Shown here: one piece after another, positions 7,756-15,879 of the stretch | Numbering within the stretch: the first letter of the stretch is position 1 | Layout of the letters: each line of letters opens with the position of its first letter | Program-made: the position numbers and the translations under genes | The notes under the pieces: generated by a model | Database searches by the model: none | The model's input: the letters and a program-made list of their open reading frames with translations, nothing else | What the model was told of the DNA's origin: nothing | Source: CAWIUB01 sp963839175 | GTDB lineage: Bacteria; Actinomycetota; Actinomycetes; Mycobacteriales; Jatrophihabitantaceae | Length of the DNA stretch: 54,280 bases | Assembly: GCA_963839175.1 (NCBI GenBank) | Contig: CAWIUB010000040.1 | Coordinates: 1-54,280, forward strand | Direction of reading: 5' to 3'

Positions 7756-8802
7756 GTGAGCTCGCTCATCGACTGGGACCTCGCCGCGCGCGCCGCCAAG
7801 CGGCTGAGCCCGGCGTCACCCGCGGTGTCCCGTGACATCGCCGACGAGACGGTCACCGCGTTGTACGGCGCGACCGAGGTCGCGGCACGGCACGTCGCCG
7901 AGCTGACCCGGCTCGAGGAGCCCGGAGTCACCGCGCAGACCCGGGTCGTCGACCGGGACGGCTGGATCGACGTCAACACCGCCGGCATGCGCAAGCTGAT
8001 GACCCCGATCGTCGACAAGCTGGTGGCCGCGAACCAGGTCGGCCGACTGGCCGAGTCCGTAGGCGGCCGGGTTACCGGCGTGCAGGCCGGGGCGGTGCTG
8101 GGCTTCCTGTCCGGCAAGGTGCTCGGCCAGTTCGAGTTCTTCGACCAGGCATCCGGCCAGCTGATCCTGGTGGCGCCCAATGTGGTCACGGTCGAGCAAC
8201 AGCTGCGCGTCGACCCCGGCGACTTCCGGCTGTGGGTGTGCCTGCACGAGGTGACGCACCGGGTGCAGTTCACCGCGGTACCGTGGCTTCGCGAGCACAT
8301 GCTCGGCGAGGTGCAGGCGTTGTCCGACTCGGTCGACACCGATCCCGAGGTGATGCGTGAACGGGTGCGGGCGGCGCTGGGCGAGTTGGTCAAGGTGGCC
8401 CGCGGGCAAGGTGACGGAGCCGGGCTGATGTCGGCGCTGGCGACGCCGGAGCAGCGCGACATCATCGACCGGGTAACCGCGTTCATGTCGCTGGTCGAGG
8501 GGCACGCCGAGTACGTCATGAACGCCGTTTCGGCCGACGTCATCCCCACCCAGAAGGTGATCGAGGACCGCTTCGGCCTACGTCGGCGCAAGGGCGGCAA
8601 CCCGCTGGACAAGCTGCTGCGCCGGCTGCTCGGCCTGGACGCCAAGACCAGGCAGTACGTCGAAGGCGCTGCTTTCGTCCGTGCCGTCGTCGAACGAGTC
8701 GGCCTGGACGGGTTCAACGCGGTCTGGACCTCGCCGGACACGCTGCCCCGCAAAGCCGAGATTCGCGCGCCGGCCGAGTGGATCAGCCGTGTGCACGGCT
8801 GA
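7756..8802 (+). CDS. Zinc-dependent metalloprotease, DUF2342 family
   Basis: 348 residues. The GTG start at 7756 follows a GAAGG ribosome site. The gluzincin-like zinc motif HEVTH is at residues ~163-167 (LWVCLHEVTHRVQF), with a downstream Glu-rich helix (SLVEGHAEYVMNAV) that can supply the third ligand. This family (also called 'F420 biosynthesis-associated') lies next to tilS in many actinobacteria, as here. Substrate unknown. The frame is open upstream through the decayed surface-protein gene, but homology only starts at SSLIDWDLA. Likely cytosolic; no signal peptide. Confidence 0.9.
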   Translation: MSSLIDWDLAARAAKRLSPASPAVSRDIADETVTALYGATEVAARHVAELTRLEEPGVTAQTRVVDRDGWIDVNTAGMRKLMTPIVDKLVAANQVGRLAESVGGRVTGVQAGAVLGFLSGKVLGQFEFFDQASGQLILVAPNVVTVEQQLRVDPGDFRLWVCLHEVTHRVQFTAVPWLREHMLGEVQALSDSVDTDPEVMRERVRAALGELVKVARGQGDGAGLMSALATPEQRDIIDRVTAFMSLVEGHAEYVMNAVSADVIPTQKVIEDRFGLRRRKGGNPLDKLLRRLLGLDAKTRQYVEGAAFVRAVVERVGLDGFNAVWTSPDTLPRKAEIRAPAEWISRVHG

Positions 8803-8810
8803 CCCGACCG

Positions 8811-8859
8811 CGATTGTGCAACTTTCGGCTGCGTGAGACGGCCAGAAGTTGCACGATCG
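8811..8859. repeat. Intergenic hairpin (19-bp arms) just before tilS
   Basis: CGATTGTGCAACTTTCGGC at 8811-8829 pairs with the complementary arm at 8841-8859, 16 of 19 positions matching, with an 11-nt loop. It fills the gap between the metalloprotease stop and the tilS ribosome site (GGGGA). Could be a REP-like palindrome or an RNA hairpin affecting tilS translation. Confidence 0.6.
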
Positions 8860-8863
8860 GGGA

Positions 8864-9898
8864 ATGGGGCCGGATCCGGCGGTCGCGGCGGTGCGCCGCG
8901 CCGTGCGGCTCGCGCTCACCCACGTCGACGGACCGGTGCTCGTCGCCTGTTCGGGCGGAGCCGACTCGCTGGCCCTGGCGGCCGCGGTCGCGTTCGAGGC
9001 GCCCCGATTAGGGATCGCCGCCGGATTGATCACGATCGACCATGGCTTGCAGCCGGGGTCTGCCGCTCAGGCGCGGCGCGCAGCGGCGATCGGTTACGAG
9101 CTCGGCTTCGACCCGGTGCAGGTGGTGACGGTCACGGTCGGTCACGAGGGCGGTCCGGAGGCCGCCGCCCGCGCCGCCCGCTACGCCGCCCTCGAATCCG
9201 CGGCTACCGCGGCCGGTGCGCTGGTGCTGCTCGGCCACACCCTCGACGACCAGGCCGAGACGGTGCTGCTGGGTCTGGGCCGAGGGTCCGGGCCACGGTC
9301 CATTGCCGGGATGCGCGCCGTCGACGGGTGCTTCCTGCGTCCGCTGCTCGGCCTACGGCGGGTTACAACCGATGCGGCGTGCGCGGCCCTCGGCTTGCCG
9401 CCCTGGGACGATCCGCACAACGCCGACCGAAGTTTCCAGCGGGCGCGACTGCGCCACGAGGCGCTTCCGCTGCTGGAAGAGATCCTGCAGGGCGGAGTGG
9501 CTGAGGCGCTTGCCCGCACGGCAACACTCGTTCGCGCAGACCTGGACGCCCTTGACGCAATCGCCGAGGCGGCGGACCCCTCGGTGATCATGAGCCACTC
9601 GGCAGGCACCAGCGCAGGGCCAATGGCTCATGATCACGGAGAGAGGCGCGCCGAGCCCAACCCCCTAAGCGACGCGGACGTCACCGCGCTGGCCGCGCAG
9701 CCGGCCGCGATCCGGACCCGAGTGCTGCGCCGCTGGGCATCCGGCGGCGGTGCCGGTCCGCTGACGTCGACCCACCTCGCGGCGCTCAACGCGTTGGTTA
9801 CCGACTGGCACGGCCAGGGCGGCGTCGATCTGCCAGGCGGGTACATCGTCACCCGGGCGTCTGGCAGGCTGAGCCTGCTGCCGCACATGAAGGAGTAG
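8864..9898 (+). CDS. tilS: tRNA(Ile)-lysidine synthase
   Basis: 344 residues. The enzyme uses ATP and lysine to convert C34 of the CAU-anticodon tRNA-Ile to lysidine, which switches decoding from AUG to AUA. The PP-loop motif SGGADS is at residues ~27-32, followed by TIDHGLQPGS and HTLDDQAETVLLGLGRGSG typical of TilS. I chose ATG 8864 because it follows GGGGA and gives the usual N-terminus; a TTG lies at 8849. The C-terminal region contains residues encoded by a perfect inverted repeat (see 9584-9637). hpt follows after 4 nt, a conserved pairing in bacteria. Confidence 0.95.
   Translation: MGPDPAVAAVRRAVRLALTHVDGPVLVACSGGADSLALAAAVAFEAPRLGIAAGLITIDHGLQPGSAAQARRAAAIGYELGFDPVQVVTVTVGHEGGPEAAARAARYAALESAATAAGALVLLGHTLDDQAETVLLGLGRGSGPRSIAGMRAVDGCFLRPLLGLRRVTTDAACAALGLPPWDDPHNADRSFQRARLRHEALPLLEEILQGGVAEALARTATLVRADLDALDAIAEAADPSVIMSHSAGTSAGPMAHDHGERRAEPNPLSDADVTALAAQPAAIRTRVLRRWASGGGAGPLTSTHLAALNALVTDWHGQGGVDLPGGYIVTRASGRLSLLPHMKE
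9584..9637. repeat. Perfect 14-bp inverted repeat inside tilS
   Basis: GTGATCATGAGCCA at 9584-9597 is exactly complementary to TGGCTCATGATCAC at 9624-9637, with a 26-nt loop. It encodes the stretch VIMSHSAGT...PMAHDHG between TilS domains, in frame. It looks like a palindromic repeat that inserted into a coding linker. Confidence 0.75.
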
Positions 9899-9902
9899 CC
9901 AC

Positions 9903-10460
9903 GTGTCCGTGCTCGACGCCGACATCGACGCCGTGCTCGTTCCCGCCGACCAGATCAGCGCCAAGATCATCGAACTCGCCGCCGAGATCGACGCCGATTA
10001 CGCCGACCGCGAACCCCTGTTGGTGGGGGTGCTCAAGGGCGCCGCGATGTTCATGTCCGACCTGGCCAGGGCATTGCAACGGCCGTCGACGATGGAGTTC
10101 ATGGCTGTGAGTTCCTACGGCTCGGCGACTACGTCGTCGGGCGTGGTGCGCATCCTCAAGGACCTCGACCGCGACATCGCCGGCCAGCACGTGCTGATCG
10201 TCGAGGACATCATCGACTCGGGGCTCACCCTGTCGTGGCTGTTGCGCAACCTGCACAGCCGCAACCCCGCCTCTGTGGAAATCGTCACGCTGCTTCGCAA
10301 GCCGGACGCCGTCAAGGTCGACGTGCCCGTCAAGTACGTCGGGTTCGACATCCCGAACGAGTTCGTCGTCGGCTACGGACTGGACTACGCCGAGCGCTAC
10401 CGTGACCTGCCTTACATCGGGCGGCTGAAACCGTCGGTGTACGCCTTAGCTGGTAGCTGA
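9903..10460 (+). CDS. hpt: Hypoxanthine phosphoribosyltransferase
   Basis: 185 residues. Converts hypoxanthine (and guanine) with PRPP to IMP (GMP) in purine salvage, in the cytosol. The PRPP-binding motif VLIVEDIIDSGLTL is at residues ~98-111, followed by the flexible-loop region and VGFDIPNEFVVGYGLDYAERYRDLPYIG, typical of bacterial Hpt. The GTG start at 9903 is preceded by AAGGAG overlapping the end of tilS. The conserved order tilS-hpt-ftsH is kept. Confidence 0.96.
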   Translation: MSVLDADIDAVLVPADQISAKIIELAAEIDADYADREPLLVGVLKGAAMFMSDLARALQRPSTMEFMAVSSYGSATTSSGVVRILKDLDRDIAGQHVLIVEDIIDSGLTLSWLLRNLHSRNPASVEIVTLLRKPDAVKVDVPVKYVGFDIPNEFVVGYGLDYAERYRDLPYIGRLKPSVYALAGS

Positions 10461-10648
10461 GAGCCCGCCCAGAATCGCCTGAGCCGGTCAACGTGGCAGG
10501 AACGTAGCCAACCGGATCGGCGTTGCACCTGCTGAACGGGCAGTTTCGGCCAGCTCGGGATTCTCGGCCGAGGGTGTCCGACGTGTACCGTTCATAGGCG
10601 AGCTGGTCGGCTGAGCAGGAGGAACGTGGGACCCCCCGACGCCCCACG
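10461..10648. other. hpt-ftsH intergenic region
   Basis: 188 bp without a gene. A good ribosome site (AGGAGGAA, near 10617-10624) precedes the ftsH start. It probably holds the ftsH promoter, but I see no clear -10/-35 pair. Confidence 0.4.
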
Positions 10649-12922
10649 ATGACATCTATGGATCGCAAGCGTCTGTACCGGTCGTGGTGGCTGTGGGCCA
10701 TCGTGATCGTCCTGCTCTTCTTCGTCATGCAATCGGTGGTATCGAGCGGTGACGAGTACAAGTCCGTCAACACGTCCGTGGCAATCGACCAGATCAACTC
10801 CGGGAACGTCGCCAGCGCCGTCATCCACGACAAGGAGCAAACGCTCGACCTGGTTCTGAAGACGCCGGTCGACGGCAAGTCCAAGATCAGCACGTCCTAT
10901 CCGGCCAACGTCTCCCAGACGATCTTCGACGACCTGAACAAGGCCAAGAACACCACCTTCACCACAAAGGTCACCCGCAGCAACGGCTGGCTTAACCTGC
11001 TGTTCGCCGTGTTGCCGTTCCTGCTGATCGGCGGCGTGCTGTTCTTCGTGATGAGTCAGGTACAAGGCGGCGGCAACCGGGTCATGAGCTTCGGCCGCAG
11101 CAAGGCCAAGCTCGTCAACAAGGACATGCCCAAGACCACCTTCGCCGACGTCGCCGGAGCCGACGAGGCGATCGAGGAGCTGCAGGAGATTAAGGACTTC
11201 CTGCAGAATCCGGCCCGCTACCAGGCGCTCGGCGCAAAGATCCCCAAGGGAGTGCTGCTTTACGGTGCCCCCGGCACCGGCAAGACGCTGCTAGCCCGTG
11301 CGGTCGCAGGCGAGGCGGGGGTGCCGTTCTATTCCATCTCTGGCTCCGACTTCGTCGAGATGTTCGTCGGCGTGGGCGCCTCCCGGGTGCGTGACCTGTT
11401 CGAGCAGGCCAAGGCCAATGCGCCCGCGATCATCTTCGTCGACGAGATCGACGCGGTCGGCCGGCACCGCGGCGCCGGACTCGGCGGCGGCCACGACGAG
11501 CGGGAGCAGACGCTCAACCAGCTGCTGGTGGAAATGGACGGGTTCGACGTCAAGGGCGGCGTCATCCTGATCGCGGCCACCAACCGTCCCGACATCCTCG
11601 ACCCGGCACTGCTGCGCCCGGGCCGGTTCGATCGGCAGATCGCCGTGTCACCGCCCGATGTCGAGGGCCGCAAGGCGGTGCTCGCGGTACACGCCAAGGG
11701 CAAGCCGTTCGCCGCCGACGTCGACCTCGCGACGATTGCCCGCCGTACGCCGGGCTTCACGGGCGCGGACCTCGCCAACGTCATCAACGAAGCCGCGCTG
11801 CTCACTGCCCGCACTGGCGGACGGCTGATCACCACCCAAGCTCTCGAAGAAGCCATCGACCGCGTCATCGCGGGACCCGAGCGCAAGACCCGGGCCATGA
11901 GTGACAAGGAGAAGCGAGTCACCGCCTACCACGAGTCCGGTCACGCGCTCACCGCCTGGGCGATGCCGAACCTCGACCCGGTGCACAAGGTGACGATCCT
12001 GCCGCGCGGCCGATCCCTGGGGCACACCCTGGTTCTTCCGCTGGAAGACCGGTACACCCAGACCCGTTCGGAGATCCTCGACCAGCTGGTGTATGCCCTG
12101 GGTGGCCGGGCAGCCGAGGAACTGGTGTTCCACGAGCCGACCACCGGAGCGTCCGACGACATCGAGAAGGCCACCGCGCTTGCCCGGGCGATGGTGACCG
12201 AATACGGCATGAGCTCCAAGCTCGGCGCGGTGAAGTACGGGGTCAAGGAGGCCGAGCCGTTCCTGGGCCGCGACTACGGTCACCAGCGCGACTACTCCGA
12301 AGACATCGCCGCCGACATCGACGCCGAGGTGCGCGACCTGATCGAGGCCGCGCACGACGAGGCGTGGGAGATCCTCGTCCAGTACCGCGATGCGCTTGAC
12401 GCCATGGTGCTGCTCCTTGTCGAGAAAGAGACCCTCAACAAGGAGGACCTCGAGCGCGTCCTGGCCCCGGTTCGCAAGCGCCCGCCGCACAACTCGTTCA
12501 CCGGCTTCGGCAAGCGCACCCCGAGCGACAAGCCGCCGGTCGAGATCCCGGTCAGCGCGCGCGCGAACGGCTCGACCGGCCCGGGTGCCAGCGGCTCCAC
12601 CAACGGCGGCCAGCCGGCCATGCCAGCACCGCAGCCCGCGCCGGCGCCGCAGTCCAGTTCCGCCGGCTACGGCCCTGCGCCGCAGTACCAGGCGCCGCCG
12701 TACGGCACTGCTCCGCTGTATGGGGCGCCGCCCCAGTATGGTGCCCCGCCACAGCAAACACCGCAGTACGGCGCGCCGGAGCTCGGCGACACACAGCGCA
12801 TCACCCCTCCGCTCTACGGGCAACCTCCAAGCGCCTACCCGCCTCCTGCCGGGCCCTATCCGGGCCAGCAGGAGCCGCGCTCGCAGCCTGGCCCGGATGG
12901 TGGCGCACAGGAGCAAGGGTGA
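10649..12922 (+). CDS. ftsH: ATP-dependent zinc metalloprotease FtsH
   Basis: 757 residues. Membrane-bound AAA+ protease that extracts and degrades membrane and short-lived cytosolic proteins. A TM helix lies at ~13-31 (WWLWAIVIVLLFFVMQSVV) and a second at ~112-132 (LLFAVLPFLLIGGVLFFVM). Walker A GAPGTGKT is at ~206-213, Walker B IIFVDEID at ~261-268, the second region of homology (ATNRPDILDPALLRPGRFDRQ) at ~310-330, and the zinc site HESGH at ~429-433. The last ~130 residues form a Pro/Gln/Gly/Tyr-rich tail (YGAPPQYGAPPQ), longer than in most FtsH but seen in actinobacteria. The stop overlaps folE by GTGA. Confidence 0.97.
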   Translation: MTSMDRKRLYRSWWLWAIVIVLLFFVMQSVVSSGDEYKSVNTSVAIDQINSGNVASAVIHDKEQTLDLVLKTPVDGKSKISTSYPANVSQTIFDDLNKAKNTTFTTKVTRSNGWLNLLFAVLPFLLIGGVLFFVMSQVQGGGNRVMSFGRSKAKLVNKDMPKTTFADVAGADEAIEELQEIKDFLQNPARYQALGAKIPKGVLLYGAPGTGKTLLARAVAGEAGVPFYSISGSDFVEMFVGVGASRVRDLFEQAKANAPAIIFVDEIDAVGRHRGAGLGGGHDEREQTLNQLLVEMDGFDVKGGVILIAATNRPDILDPALLRPGRFDRQIAVSPPDVEGRKAVLAVHAKGKPFAADVDLATIARRTPGFTGADLANVINEAALLTARTGGRLITTQALEEAIDRVIAGPERKTRAMSDKEKRVTAYHESGHALTAWAMPNLDPVHKVTILPRGRSLGHTLVLPLEDRYTQTRSEILDQLVYALGGRAAEELVFHEPTTGASDDIEKATALARAMVTEYGMSSKLGAVKYGVKEAEPFLGRDYGHQRDYSEDIAADIDAEVRDLIEAAHDEAWEILVQYRDALDAMVLLLVEKETLNKEDLERVLAPVRKRPPHNSFTGFGKRTPSDKPPVEIPVSARANGSTGPGASGSTNGGQPAMPAPQPAPAPQSSSAGYGPAPQYQAPPYGTAPLYGAPPQYGAPPQQTPQYGAPELGDTQRITPPLYGQPPSAYPPPAGPYPGQQEPRSQPGPDGGAQEQG

Positions 12923-13527
12923 CGATATCGGCGTCCGCGGCCGATGAGCGGGGTCTCACAGGCGTCGATCTACCACGAGCCGAGGCCGCCGTGCGCGAAC
13001 TGCTGATCGCGGTCGGCGAGGATCCCGATAGGGACGGCCTCAAACGCACTCCAGCTCGGGTCGCGCGCACCTACGCCGAGGTCTTCAGCGGCCTGTTCGT
13101 CGACCCCGACGACGTCCTGGAGACCACGTTCGACGAGAACCACGACGAAATCGTCCTGGTCAAGGACATCCCGCTGTACTCGACGTGCGAGCACCATCTC
13201 GTGCCCTGGCATGGAACAGCGGCAGTGGGTTACATCCCAGGTGAGGACGGGCGGATCACCGGACTGTCCAAGCTGGCCCGGGTCGTCGATCTGTACGCGC
13301 GCCGACCGCAGGTGCAGGAGCGGCTCACCTCGCAGATCGCCGATGCCATCAAGCGCCGGCTGGAACCGCGCGGGGTCATCGTCGTCATTGAGGCCGAACA
13401 CCTGTGCATGGCGATGCGGGGGGTTCGCAAGCCTGGATCGCGGACCGTCACGTCGGCCGTCCGGGGGCTCTTCCAGGACGATCCCCGCACCCGCGCAGAG
13501 GCCATGTCGCTCATCTTGGGGCGGTGA
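12919..13527 (+). CDS. folE: GTP cyclohydrolase I
   Basis: 202 residues. First enzyme of tetrahydrofolate synthesis: GTP to 7,8-dihydroneopterin triphosphate and formate. Zinc/active-site motif STCEHHLVPW at ~87-96, IPGEDGRITGLSKLARVVDLYARRPQVQERLT, and EAEHLCMAMRGVRKPGS with the second Cys ligand. GTG start inside the GTGA overlap with ftsH. First of four folate genes (folE-folP-folB-folK) forming a coupled operon. Confidence 0.97.
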   Translation: MTISASAADERGLTGVDLPRAEAAVRELLIAVGEDPDRDGLKRTPARVARTYAEVFSGLFVDPDDVLETTFDENHDEIVLVKDIPLYSTCEHHLVPWHGTAAVGYIPGEDGRITGLSKLARVVDLYARRPQVQERLTSQIADAIKRRLEPRGVIVVIEAEHLCMAMRGVRKPGSRTVTSAVRGLFQDDPRTRAEAMSLILGR

Positions 13528-13528
13528 G

Positions 13529-14398
13529 TTGACGCTTCTCACTCGCTCGGATCGGATCGTTGTGATGGGCGTGCTGAACGTGACGCCGGACTCCTTCTCC
13601 GACGGTGGGCGGTATGCCTCGGTTGACGACGCGGTCGCGCACGCCGCCGATATGTGGGCCGAAGGGGCTGACCTGATCGATGTCGGTGGGGAGTCGACGC
13701 GGCCGGGTGCCGATCGGGTCGAGCCGAGCGAGGAGATGCGCCGCGTCGTGCCTGTGGTCGAATCCCTTGTTGCAGAGGGGATTGTCGTCAGCGTCGACAC
13801 CTATCGGGCAGCTGTCGCACAGGCGGCGCTGGCCGCGGGTGCCAGTGTGATCAACGACGTGTCGGGTGGACTCGGCGACCCGGACATGGGACGGGTAGCC
13901 CGCGATGCCGGGTGCCCATGGATCCTCATGCACTGGCGCGGCCACAGCCGGGTGATGCAGCAGCTGACCCACTACGAAGACGTGGTAGCCGACGTGCGGC
14001 GTGAGCTGCTCGAGCGGGTCGACGCCGCTGAGCAAGCCGGCGTCGATCCGGGCAACCTAGTGCTGGATCCCGGGCTCGGCTTCGCCAAGACGGCCGAGCA
14101 CAACTGGCAGCTGCTCGCGCACCTGGACGCTCTGATCGAGATCAACCTGCCAGTCCTGATCGGCGCCTCGCGCAAGTCGTTCCTCGGCATGCTGCTGGCC
14201 CGGACCGGCGGCGCACCGCGCGATGTCGGCGACCGCGAGCACGCCACCGTCGCGGTCACCACTTACGCTGCACTGCGCGGCGTCTGGGGCGTGCGGGTGC
14301 ACGAGGTACGCGCGAACGTGGACGCCGCCCTTGCGGTAGCGGCCGTCGACCGTAGGTCCAGGCGCTTCGGCAAACAGAGCCGACGATTCTCGGGGTGA
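13529..14398 (+). CDS. folP: Dihydropteroate synthase
   Basis: 289 residues. Condenses p-aminobenzoate with 6-hydroxymethyl-dihydropterin diphosphate; the sulfonamide target. Motifs VMGVLNVTPDSFSDGG (~10-27), DVGGESTRPGA, INDVSGG, LDPGLGFAKT and GASRKSFLG match the TIM-barrel family. The TTG start at 13529 comes right after the folE stop and gives a normal N-terminus; a GTG at 13562 would remove a strand. The last ~18 residues (AVDRRSRRFGKQSRRFSG) are unusual. They are encoded by a 34-bp sequence repeated in the DUF6779 gene, so the native C-terminus has been replaced or extended. The stop overlaps folB (GTGA). Confidence 0.95.
   Translation: MTLLTRSDRIVVMGVLNVTPDSFSDGGRYASVDDAVAHAADMWAEGADLIDVGGESTRPGADRVEPSEEMRRVVPVVESLVAEGIVVSVDTYRAAVAQAALAAGASVINDVSGGLGDPDMGRVARDAGCPWILMHWRGHSRVMQQLTHYEDVVADVRRELLERVDAAEQAGVDPGNLVLDPGLGFAKTAEHNWQLLAHLDALIEINLPVLIGASRKSFLGMLLARTGGAPRDVGDREHATVAVTTYAALRGVWGVRVHEVRANVDAALAVAAVDRRSRRFGKQSRRFSG
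14347..14380 (+). repeat. 34-bp dispersed repeat at the 3' end of folP
   Basis: Identical to 16592-16625, the last unit of the tandem repeat in the DUF6779 gene (core CGTAGGTCCAGGCGCTTCGG). In folP it is read in a different frame, giving an Arg-rich tail. Suggests a mobile or copy-converting repeat. Confidence 0.75.
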
Positions 14399-14775
14399 AG
14401 GTGATCGACATAGGCGATGATCAGATCACGCTGACCGGGTTGCGGATACGCGGCCACCATGGGGTCCTCGACGCCGAACGCCAAGCCGGGCAGGACTTTC
14501 TCGTCGACGTGCAGCTGGCGCTCGATACGGCCGCCGCCGCCAGCTCCGACAACATCGCGGACACGGTGCATTACGGCGAATTGGCGCAGGCGCTGGCGGC
14601 GGTCGTCGCGGGTGAGCCGGTGAATCTGCTGGAGACGCTTGCCGCGCGGCTGGCCGACGCCTGCCTGGCGGATGACCGGGTTCACGCCGTGACGGTGACC
14701 GTCCACAAGCCGCAGGCGCCGATCCCGCTGGCGTTCGCCGACGTCTCGGTGACGATCCGCCGAACAGCCGGATGA
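14395..14775 (+). CDS. folB: Dihydroneopterin aldolase
   Basis: 126 residues. Cleaves 7,8-dihydroneopterin to 6-hydroxymethyl-dihydropterin and glycolaldehyde. The LRIRGHHGVLDAERQAGQDFLVDVQL start, the YGELAQALAAVVAGEPVNLLETLAARLAD middle and the VHKPQAPIPLAFADVSVTI end are typical of FolB. GTG start at 14395 within the folP stop. Followed by a 79-bp spacer before folK with a modest hairpin (stem parts 14784-14788/14828-14832 and CAGCAG/CTGCTG). Confidence 0.95.
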   Translation: MKVIDIGDDQITLTGLRIRGHHGVLDAERQAGQDFLVDVQLALDTAAAASSDNIADTVHYGELAQALAAVVAGEPVNLLETLAARLADACLADDRVHAVTVTVHKPQAPIPLAFADVSVTIRRTAG

Positions 14776-14854
14776 GACCATCCTGGCCTTCCAGCAGAGC
14801 GAAACGCGGGGCAAAACCCTGCTGCGGGGCCAAGTCGAAGGTGGAGGTTAGCCA

Positions 14855-15349
14855 GTGAGTAGGGCGGTGCTGTCGATCGGCTCGAATCTGGGCGATCGGC
14901 TGGCGCACCTGCAGTCCGCTGTCGACGCGCTGCGCACGTGGCTGGTCGCGGTCTCGCCGGTCTACGAGACGGCGCCCTGGGGGCCGATCCCGCAGGGTGA
15001 CTACCTGAACGCGGTCGTCGTCGCCGACGACCCCGACGCCGGCCCGCTTCATTGGCTGCAACGTGGGCAGGCCGCCGAGGCAGCGTCCGGGCGCATTCGC
15101 GATGCTCGCTGGGGACCCCGCACCCTGGACGTCGACCTGATCACGCTCGATCCCTTGACGCCCGTGGAGGGGCCGGACCTTGTCCTGCCGCATCCGCGCG
15201 CGGCGGAGCGCGCGTTCGTCCTCGTTCCGTGGCTGGACGTCGACCCCGACGCGCAACTGCCCGGCGGATGGGCCCGCGGGCTGCTCGGCCGACTCGATCC
15301 CCGCGACGTCACCGGCGTGCGATCCCGTCCCGACCTGGTGCTGAGGTAG
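14855..15349 (+). CDS. folK: 2-amino-4-hydroxy-6-hydroxymethyldihydropteridine diphosphokinase (HPPK)
   Basis: 164 residues. Transfers pyrophosphate from ATP to 6-hydroxymethyl-dihydropterin, making the folP substrate. Motifs LSIGSNLGDR (~4-13), VSPVYETAPWGPIPQGDYLNAV, RWGPRTLDVDLITLD and LPHPRAAERAFVLVPW are all present. GTG start at 14855 with GGTGGAGG 6 nt upstream. The next gene starts 2 nt after the stop. Confidence 0.96.
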   Translation: MSRAVLSIGSNLGDRLAHLQSAVDALRTWLVAVSPVYETAPWGPIPQGDYLNAVVVADDPDAGPLHWLQRGQAAEAASGRIRDARWGPRTLDVDLITLDPLTPVEGPDLVLPHPRAAERAFVLVPWLDVDPDAQLPGGWARGLLGRLDPRDVTGVRSRPDLVLR

Positions 15350-15351
15350 CG

Positions 15352-15813
15352 ATGCGGCGCACCACCGTCGGCGATCTCGCCGTCCCATTCGTCGTGCTCG
15401 GCATAACGGTGTACGTCCTGCTGCGACTGTCCTATGGCTCGATCCCGCCGCTGCAGTACGTGATCAGCTTGCCAATCGCGGGACTGGCCGTCGTCGAGTA
15501 CGTGGTGGCCCGGCGGGTCCGCGCCGCTGTACGACACGATCCGCGAGCCAAGCCGATGGACGCCCTGGTGATCGCGCGCTGTGTCGCGTTGGGCAAGGCA
15601 TCCGCGCTCGTCGGCGCCGGGATCGTCGGCGCGGCGGTCGCCCTGTTCATCCACGTCGTGCCGGACGCCTCCCGGGTTCGCGCCGCGAGTAACGACCTGC
15701 GGGTGTCGATCTTCCTGGCGGTCGGCGCCGGTCTGCTGGTGGCGGCCGGGCTGCTGCTCGAACGTGCCGGGGTCGATCCCGGCAGCGGCGCTCATCGGAC
15801 CTCCGGCCGGTGA
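15352..15813 (+). CDS. DUF3180 family membrane protein
   Basis: 153 residues, function unknown. Four hydrophobic helices are visible: ~9-28 (LAVPFVVLGITVYVLLRL), ~37-52 (YVISLPIAGLAVVEYVV), ~82-101 (ALVGAGIVGAAVALFIHVV) and ~117-133 (IFLAVGAGLLVAAGLLL). DUF3180 is regularly found right after folK in actinobacteria; this gene keeps that place with a 2-nt gap and is probably cotranscribed. It acts in the cytoplasmic membrane. Confidence 0.9.
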   Translation: MRRTTVGDLAVPFVVLGITVYVLLRLSYGSIPPLQYVISLPIAGLAVVEYVVARRVRAAVRHDPRAKPMDALVIARCVALGKASALVGAGIVGAAVALFIHVVPDASRVRAASNDLRVSIFLAVGAGLLVAAGLLLERAGVDPGSGAHRTSGR

Positions 15814-15879
15814 CGAGCCGCTGTCAGCCGGTCGGCGACCGCACACATCGCACCAACCTGGCGCCGCTAAACTCCCGCC

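Noticed and set aside
11648..12916. A 422-codon minus-strand frame over ftsH
   Set aside because: Antisense shadow; ftsH motifs are complete on the plus strand.
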